NCBI GenBank assembly: GCA_964517795.1
Contig: CAZFDE010000067.1
Location: forward strand, 1-14,088
Length of the DNA stretch: 14,088 nucleotides
Direction of reading: 5' to 3'
From: CAZFDE01 sp964517795
Lineage (GTDB): Bacteria > Planctomycetota > Phycisphaerae > Sedimentisphaerales > Anaerobacaceae
The notes under the pieces: model-generated
Told to the model about the DNA's origin: nothing
The model's input: only the letters and a program-made list of their open reading frames with translations
Database searches by the model: none
Position numbers and translations under genes: made by a program
Part shown: one piece after another, positions 6,862 to 12,184 of the stretch
How the letters are laid out: each line of letters begins with the position of its first letter
Numbering within the stretch: the first letter of the stretch is position 1

Positions 6862-8425
6862 GATCTATCCCTCCTCGTGCAGGGATCGAATTATCCTGAG
6901 TCACACGGCAGACTTCTTCAAGCGTTGTGATGCCCTGAGAAACTTTAAGAATGCCGTCATCCCGCAGCGTTTTCATTCCCTTATCCAAAGCCAGTTGACG
7001 AATCGCATGCGTGGTCGAGCGGCGAACGACCTGTTCTTTAATATCATCGTCGATATTCAAAAATTCAAAAACCGCCGTACGATCATAGTATCCGGTATTG
7101 AAACACTCCTGGCACCCGTCTCCGCGGTACAACTGCTCCGAGAATCCCTGTTCATCAAGCAATGCCGGAAGCGTGATATTTCGCGTATCGATTGTTTTAC
7201 AGTGCGGACAAATCATCCGAACCAGTCGTTGTGCGATCACGGCACAAAGCGACGACGAGATCAAATACGGCTCGATCCCCATATCGACCAGACGGGTAAT
7301 CGCCGAAACAGCGTCATTGGTGTGCAATGTACTCAGGACCAAATGACCGGTCAAAGACGCCTGAATCGCGATTTGTGCGGTCTCGGCATCACGAATTTCA
7401 CCGACCATAATAATATCGGGATCCTGGCGAAGGATGTGACGCAGGCAATTGGCAAAATTCAGATTGATCTTGGGTTTGACCTGCATCTGCCCGATCCCCG
7501 GCAACTGGTATTCGACCGGATCCTCCACGGTCAGGATGTTCTTTTGGCCGTCGTTGAGTGCATTCAAAGCGGCATATAATGTGGTGGTTTTCCCGCTGCC
7601 CGTCGGACCGGTCAGCAGAATAATACCATGCGGCAGATTAATCACTTTTTTGAACTGCTCAAACATCCATTCACTGAACCCAATCTGCTGGAGATTGAGT
7701 TTCCGATTGGATTTATCGAGCAGCCTCAAGACGATGCGTTCACCGTTGAGTGTCGGGATCACTGAGACTCGAATATCCACACAATTATCGGCCACCTGTA
7801 CGCGGCTCTGGCCGTCCTGCGGCAGGCGCCGTTCGGCAATATTCAGATTCGACATGATCTTGACACGGGACAACAATGCCGGCGCATCTTCTTTGGGCAG
7901 GGTCATGTAATCATGCAATACCCCGTCAATTCGAAAACGAATGCGGATATGGTCTTCATACGGTTCCACATGGATATCCGATGCGCGCGCCATCAGGGCC
8001 TCAAACAAAATCTTATTGACCAGTTTGACAACCGGCCCCTGATTGGCCACATTGAGCAGATCTTCCGTGTGGGACTGGTTCGGTTCATACGTTCGATTGG
8101 GCGTTTTGGCGGGTTGGGCCGGCGACCGGGCCGTATTCGGCTTCTCACCGGATAAATAATACCATTGTGAAATCGCTTGCTCGATTACCTCGGCCGGACA
8201 CGATACACGGCGACAATCCTGTCCCAAAACAGCTACGATCGCATCATACGCTTCAATATTGGACGGATCCGCCATCGCAACCGCCACCTGCCCTTCGGAT
8301 AAAACCACCGGAATCGCGCACTGTTCTTTGAGAAATTCCAAATGGAATTTCCGAATCAGTGTCGAATCGATCTGGTCGGGTTCGATCGACTGGATCGAAT
8401 GAGTTGTGAGTAATTTCTCAGTCAC
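6848..8425 (-). CDS. gspE: T2SS assembly ATPase GspE
   Basis: 525 residues from the GTG start chosen here. The N-terminal MshEN-type domain (about 1-90) binds GspL. A linker leads to the N2 domain with SDIHVEPYED (149-158). The ATPase core has Walker A GPTGSGKT (273-280), the Asp box around VEDPVEY (300-306), Walker B DIIMVGEIRD (337-346, Glu 343), and the His box STLHTND (365-371). A four-Cys zinc module (C406, C409, C438, C441) is typical of GspE and PilB. GspE is the cytoplasmic hexamer that drives pseudopilus assembly. Start choice: AGGAGG lies exactly 6 bases before the GTG at 8425, whereas the in-frame TTG at 8431 directly abuts the Shine-Dalgarno. The GTG overlaps the gspD stop by 8 bases (GTGACTGA). 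Confidence 0.96.
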   Translation of the reverse strand: MTEKLLTTHSIQSIEPDQIDSTLIRKFHLEFLKEQCAIPVVLSEGQVAVAMADPSNIEAYDAIVAVLGQDCRRVSCPAEVIEQAISQWYYLSGEKPNTARSPAQPAKTPNRTYEPNQSHTEDLLNVANQGPVVKLVNKILFEALMARASDIHVEPYEDHIRIRFRIDGVLHDYMTLPKEDAPALLSRVKIMSNLNIAERRLPQDGQSRVQVADNCVDIRVSVIPTLNGERIVLRLLDKSNRKLNLQQIGFSEWMFEQFKKVINLPHGIILLTGPTGSGKTTTLYAALNALNDGQKNILTVEDPVEYQLPGIGQMQVKPKINLNFANCLRHILRQDPDIIMVGEIRDAETAQIAIQASLTGHLVLSTLHTNDAVSAITRLVDMGIEPYLISSSLCAVIAQRLVRMICPHCKTIDTRNITLPALLDEQGFSEQLYRGDGCQECFNTGYYDRTAVFEFLNIDDDIKEQVVRRSTTHAIRQLALDKGMKTLRDDGILKVSQGITTLEEVCRVTQDNSIPARGGIDHAGA

Positions 8426-10367
8426 TGACAACCTCCTGATTTGATCCGGATCGGGTATGCTGAAGCCAGAATTCCGCGATTTCCGGCTGAAAGATTTTCT
8501 TTTTGCGTTCGGTCATACTGATCAGGGCCTGCTGGTCGGCCATGATCTCGGGTGTAATAAAGATCAGCAAATTGGTTTTCTGGATACGGTCTTTGTTGTA
8601 ACGGAACAACCCGCCAAGCAGCGGCAGATCCCCGACCAGCGGTACTTTCTTTTGTGTTGTGACTTTATCATCCCGGATCAATCCGCCAATCACCACGGTC
8701 GCCCCGCTTTGCATGGTGACCACTGTTTCGGCCTGACGCTTGGCGGTTGTGGGCGTATCTTCGTTGCCGGTTGTGCTTTCGATCAGTTTTGTAAATTTGT
8801 TATTGACTTCAAGTCGGATCATGCCGGCCTGACTGACATGGGGTGTGATCTCCAGTTCGATACCCACATCTTTATATTCAAATCTCTTGATAACGGTCGG
8901 GGTGGACGGGTCCGTTTCGGTAATCCGTGAATCGGTCACAAAGGGAATGTTTTCGCCGACAATGATTTTGGCGGTTTGATGATTGCTCGTTAATATTTGC
9001 GGCGTGGAAAGAATATTGACACCCGACTTTTTATTCAGCGCATGGAGAAGCGCACCGATTTGGGTACCTGAACTCGTCTTTCTCCATGCTCCGACAGCCA
9101 GGCCTTCGGTATCGCCGCCAATAAAATCAACCCGCGGACCGAAATTGGTACTGCCAAAAGCCCGAATACTATCGGCAACAGCATCGTCAATCGTCGACCA
9201 GTCAATACCGATCTCGGTGAGATCATCCTCGCTGACCTCGACGATCAGCATCTCGACCATGACCTGCTCGCGAATGATATCCAGTTTTTCCACAATGCCT
9301 GAAATTACTTCGAAATCCTGTTCCAAAGCGGTAACGATCAAGGCATTAGTACCGACATCCGCGGTTACATTGACATTTTGAGAGGCTTCGAGAGCCCCCG
9401 TAATTTTAAGATTTGTCAGTGCCTGGTTCAGCGACTCGGCAGTCTCCTTGGCGGGTGCATTCTTCAGATACACCACATGTACGTTATTCGTACGTTTGGG
9501 CCGCTCGACATCCAGTTGCGTGATCAGATTTCGGATTCTCGACAACTCGGCCGGATTGGCCTGAATGATCAGCGCATTCGTCCGAACATCGGCGATAATA
9601 CTCATGGCCGGCACCCCCGAATCGGAGACAATCAGTCCATTGGCATTGCTCATGATTTGCGTAATTTGTTCGCTAAGGACCTGTGCCGAAGCGTAATCCA
9701 GATGAATAACCGAAATTTCCTGCTGAGAACCCACCACATCGACCTTCTGGATGATCTTGGCGATGTGATGAATATTGGCGGCAGTATCGGTGATCAACAG
9801 CGAATTCGTCCGGGGATAGATCGCCATATGCGACCCGCCGGCCAGCAGCGGCTTGACCATTTCACTGATCTCCCGTGCATCGGCATAACTGAGCGGAATG
9901 ATCTGGGTGATAACCGAATCGGTTTGGGGGATCGTCGTCGGGTCTTTTCCCACCGCGACATTGAGATTTTGCTGGGACGCTTTGGATTTAGGGACGATCT
10001 TTATCACATTGCCGACCGGCACCGCGGCATATCCCTTGATGTCCAGCACCGTCTCCAATACGCTGTACACCTCACCAAGACGAATCTGCGAGGGAGACAT
10101 CACGGTCACGGTACCGCTGACGGCATCGTCGATCACGAAATTGATACCGGTGATATCGCCAATCGTCTTGAGCATGGTTCGGATATCGACCTTGTCAAAG
10201 TTGACGGAGATCAGCTCGTCTGCCAGTGATGGATCGCTTAAGGTCGGTAAAACGGAATTATCATCCTGAGCTTTTACATCGGCTCCGGCCGACATCCATA
10301 AAATCATCAAGGCGACTAATCCCAGCCAAACGGTATTGAACATCATGTTTCGGTTATCGATCATCAT
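8418..10367 (-). CDS. gspD: T2SS outer-membrane secretin GspD
   Basis: 649 residues, normal for GspD. A signal peptide (hydrophobic core about 10-27, likely cut after VKA near 33) is followed by the periplasmic N0 domain (about 51-126, ISVNFDKVDIRTML), N1 (about 151-211), N2 (about 215-290) and N3 (about 294-365). The beta-barrel secretin domain spans about 430-608, including LSTPQILTSN (453-462), the GENIPFV stretch (471-477) and VPLVGDLPLLGGLF (575-588). A C-terminal extension to 649 could be the pilotin-binding S-domain, but no pilotin gene is seen here. GspD forms the multimeric outer-membrane gate. Two ATG codons are adjacent (10367 and 10364), and no strong Shine-Dalgarno precedes them. 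The gap to gspC is 18 bases. Confidence 0.96.
   Translation of the reverse strand: MMIDNRNMMFNTVWLGLVALMILWMSAGADVKAQDDNSVLPTLSDPSLADELISVNFDKVDIRTMLKTIGDITGINFVIDDAVSGTVTVMSPSQIRLGEVYSVLETVLDIKGYAAVPVGNVIKIVPKSKASQQNLNVAVGKDPTTIPQTDSVITQIIPLSYADAREISEMVKPLLAGGSHMAIYPRTNSLLITDTAANIHHIAKIIQKVDVVGSQQEISVIHLDYASAQVLSEQITQIMSNANGLIVSDSGVPAMSIIADVRTNALIIQANPAELSRIRNLITQLDVERPKRTNNVHVVYLKNAPAKETAESLNQALTNLKITGALEASQNVNVTADVGTNALIVTALEQDFEVISGIVEKLDIIREQVMVEMLIVEVSEDDLTEIGIDWSTIDDAVADSIRAFGSTNFGPRVDFIGGDTEGLAVGAWRKTSSGTQIGALLHALNKKSGVNILSTPQILTSNHQTAKIIVGENIPFVTDSRITETDPSTPTVIKRFEYKDVGIELEITPHVSQAGMIRLEVNNKFTKLIESTTGNEDTPTTAKRQAETVVTMQSGATVVIGGLIRDDKVTTQKKVPLVGDLPLLGGLFRYNKDRIQKTNLLIFITPEIMADQQALISMTERKKKIFQPEIAEFWLQHTRSGSNQEVVSD
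8432..8437 (-). promoter_or_regulatory. Shine-Dalgarno site deciding the gspE start
   Basis: On the minus strand, AGGAGG is followed by six bases and then GTG. This favours GTG at 8425 over the TTG at 8431, which directly abuts the site. It lies inside the last codons of gspD. Confidence 0.8.
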
Positions 10368-10385
10368 TTCTCATACTTGCGGCCG

Positions 10386-11276
10386 TTACTTGAATTTGAA
10401 TGAAAATTCATGTAGCTCATCGCCGCGTTTCAGTTCAAAGTCTATCTCATTCATGGATCGTGCTTTTTTAAAAACCTGATACGCCTTTACTTTGCTGTCC
10501 AGCAACTGACCATTGACCGAGCGAATCACATCTCCGTCCCGCAGGCCAAAGGCCAGTGCCTCGGGAACCCGGTCCAATCTGGTAAGTTCCAGGCCCTGCA
10601 TTTTGCCATCGACTTTATGAACACGGATCTTGGCCTTTTTGAGGATCTTTTCGATCTTCTTGACATGCGTCTGGATGACGATCGGGGAGGGCTCCTGGTC
10701 GATGATCTCTTCAATCTCCTCAAAATCATCTGATACAGGCGGTTCGAATTCTTCAGATGAATCTTCATACGCCATCGAACCGCTTGGAACGGCTTTGAGA
10801 CGCAGGACTTTTTTATCGCCATCGTTGTTCAACGTAACGGCGTCTTTATCAATTTTTTCGATATTGGCATCCAGGACTTTCTGACCGACTTTGTATGTTT
10901 CCACCGTATTGGTTTTCAGATCTTTAATTACCGCACGGGAAATCGCCGGGCTGCCTGCAATCGTACCGAAAAGCGCCAAGCCCAGTTCCTCTGCTGACGA
11001 ATAAATCAATGCATCTGCCCCTTCAGCAGTCGATGAGGCTTTGCGGACCACCGCAACCGAATGACCGAACAGTTTGCTGTTGACAATCACATCGTATTCG
11101 GGTTCGATCGTTACCTGTGGCGCAGGGCTGCCGGTCGGACGGACCGAGACGGCAGACGCCGCTGCAGGCCCTACAGCGTCCGCCTGTACGGCAATCCCTG
11201 CCATTCGAATGATCATTGTCGCCAAGATCACCGAAAGCGCTGCTTTGCCGGCCCATAAGGCCTTGTACACATACAT
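10386..11276 (-). CDS. gspC: T2SS inner-membrane clamp protein GspC with PDZ domain
   Basis: 296 residues from the start chosen here. One membrane helix lies near the N-terminus (about 12-33). A short Ala/Pro-rich stretch leads to the periplasmic homology region that contacts secretin N0 (about 62-160, including NSKLFG). A strongly acidic linker follows (about 170-197, many Glu/Asp), then a C-terminal PDZ domain (about 210-296) with the GLRDGDVIRSVNG motif (244-256). GspC links the inner-membrane platform to GspD and helps select substrates. Start choice: AAGGA (11283-11287) lies 6 bases before the ATG at 11276. The upstream in-frame ATG at 11306 has no Shine-Dalgarno and would add a non-membrane leader that includes this site. 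It is the first gene of the main secretion operon. Confidence 0.92.
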   Translation of the reverse strand: MYVYKALWAGKAALSVILATMIIRMAGIAVQADAVGPAAASAVSVRPTGSPAPQVTIEPEYDVIVNSKLFGHSVAVVRKASSTAEGADALIYSSAEELGLALFGTIAGSPAISRAVIKDLKTNTVETYKVGQKVLDANIEKIDKDAVTLNNDGDKKVLRLKAVPSGSMAYEDSSEEFEPPVSDDFEEIEEIIDQEPSPIVIQTHVKKIEKILKKAKIRVHKVDGKMQGLELTRLDRVPEALAFGLRDGDVIRSVNGQLLDSKVKAYQVFKKARSMNEIDFELKRGDELHEFSFKFK

Positions 11277-11330
11277 CTTACATCCTTTCCTGCCAGAATC
11301 CGGCATTTTTGAAAATATCGACGTGATATG

Positions 11331-11349
11331 AGGACGACTTAATCGTCCT
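11331..11349 (-). promoter_or_regulatory. Perfect inverted repeat at the expected gspC transcription start
   Basis: The arms AGGACGA and TCGTCCT are perfect 7-base complements around a 5-base spacer containing TTAA. The repeat begins five bases after the -10 element of the promoter at 11354-11381, so it covers roughly +1 to +20. That position fits a repressor operator or a 5'-leader hairpin. No T-run follows on either strand, so a Rho-independent terminator is unlikely. The regulator is unknown. Confidence 0.45.
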
Positions 11350-11353
11350 GGTG

Positions 11354-11381
11354 ATTATTTTGGCAATCCCTTCGAGGTCAA
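11354..11381 (-). promoter_or_regulatory. Sigma70-type promoter for the gspC-M operon
   Basis: On the minus strand, TTGACC (11381-11376, 5 of 6 to the -35 consensus) and AATAAT (11359-11354, 5 of 6 to the -10 consensus) are separated by 16 bases. It lies in the 165-base gap between the protease gene and gspC, the only sizeable gap in the minus-strand cluster. The leader to the gspC ATG would be about 70 bases. The call is by eye. Confidence 0.55.
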
Positions 11382-11441
11382 CGCCAAATGCAGATGTTCA
11401 AAGCCAACGATCTTACCATGTGTTTTTATCGGACAATTCTC

Positions 11442-12182
11442 TTATCCCAGATGGGCCGACATGACCAAATAAACCGTGTTACTCAAACCATGAAACAGGA
11501 TCGGCGCCAAAAGTGATCGCGTCCGGATAAACATCCAGCCTAAGATCAGGCCGGGAAAAAACGTCCACAACGCAACCCATCTGCTGCTAAGCAACATATG
11601 GGCCAAGGCGAAACCGGCCGCAGATAACACCATAGCGGGTATATAACTCCAATGTCCGAACCGCGGTGACCACCGCGTGCACAACTTTTCGATCGTCGTC
11701 TGCAGATATCCCCGGAAAAAAATTTCTTCGGCAACCGCGACATACATGAATTGATAAATGAGCCATGTAACGGGATTCTGCCCCTGACTCCATACCGGCT
11801 GGTAGGGTAAAGGAAATCCTGCTTTGCGAATCAACCATAATCCCAGATACATACTCGGGAAAACCACCACCGAAATTCGGCACACCAGCCGCAAGGATTC
11901 AAGGGTATGATCAAAAACCAGTCCGACATCCTTAAAATCCGATTTTCTTAGGATTGCCGGTATGATCGTCAGCATAACCAACACAGCCGGAACAATAAAC
12001 CATGAATACGATTTTAATACGCTATGTTGAATCACGTGGATAATGCCGATCATCAGCGAAAAAATTATGATCATTTCCTCCACGCGTCTATCGTGCGATG
12101 AAAACCCCGAAAAAAATCCATACCCGCTCATCTTCCGAACGGGTATGGTATCTGTCTCGATCTGTTTGCGTACCGTATCCAT
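11442..12182 (-). CDS. CPBP-family glutamic intramembrane protease, candidate sorting protease
   Basis: 246 residues with several membrane helices (about 37-53, 60-77, 101-119, 137-152, 180-199, 203-218, 225-241). All three CPBP (Rce1-like) motifs are intact: EEIFFRG (E152, E153, R157), FALAH (F191, H195) and HGLSN (H231, N235). These supply the catalytic Glu and metal- or water-coordinating residues of this protease family. The stretch FFPGLILGWMFIRTRSLLAPILFHGLSN resembles, from memory, the core of myxosortase-type (Mrt) enzymes predicted to cut Cys-containing C-terminal anchors. The gene starts 2 bases after a gene whose product ends in such an anchor, so the two are probably co-transcribed. 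The family alone does not prove a sorting role: others act in bacteriocin immunity or in unknown processes. The start is uncertain: the first 36 residues are hydrophilic and contain a terminator-like hairpin, and an ATG at 12074 directly follows GGAGGAA. Confidence 0.85.
   Translation of the reverse strand: MDTVRKQIETDTIPVRKMSGYGFFSGFSSHDRRVEEMIIIFSLMIGIIHVIQHSVLKSYSWFIVPAVLVMLTIIPAILRKSDFKDVGLVFDHTLESLRLVCRISVVVFPSMYLGLWLIRKAGFPLPYQPVWSQGQNPVTWLIYQFMYVAVAEEIFFRGYLQTTIEKLCTRWSPRFGHWSYIPAMVLSAAGFALAHMLLSSRWVALWTFFPGLILGWMFIRTRSLLAPILFHGLSNTVYLVMSAHLG
12110..12148 (-). terminator. Terminator-like hairpin at the 5' end of the protease gene
   Basis: On the minus strand, CCATACCCG (12148-12140) pairs perfectly over 9 bases with CGGGTATGG (12126-12118) across a 13-base loop. 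It is followed by one A and seven T (12116-12110). This has Rho-independent terminator form for transcripts of the surface-protein gene. It falls within codons 12-25 of the protease gene if that starts at 12182, or between the two genes if the protease starts at 12074. Confidence 0.5.
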
Positions 12183-12184
12183 GC

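Noticed and set aside
6860..7579. Plus-strand open frame of 239 codons antisense to gspE
   Set aside because: It covers the ATPase core on the other strand and has no independent support.
9378..10229. Plus-strand open frame of 283 codons antisense to gspD
   Set aside because: It mirrors secretin codons, shows no domain, and its Arg/His/Asp-rich make-up fits a reverse-frame shadow.
10351..10365. 15-base match (gATGATCGATAACCG) between the starts of gspD and the UroD-like gene (172-186)
   Set aside because: A single 15-base match is not unlikely by chance in 14 kb of GATC-rich DNA, and the similarity does not continue on either side.
11331..11349. Inverted repeat before gspC as a terminator of the protease gene
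   Set aside because: No T-run follows on the minus strand, and it lies downstream of a good promoter, so an operator or leader hairpin fits better.
11442..12182. CPBP protein as a CAAX prenyl protease
   Set aside because: The fold is related to Rce1, but prenylated CAAX substrates are not expected in bacteria; context points to sorting or another peptidase role.
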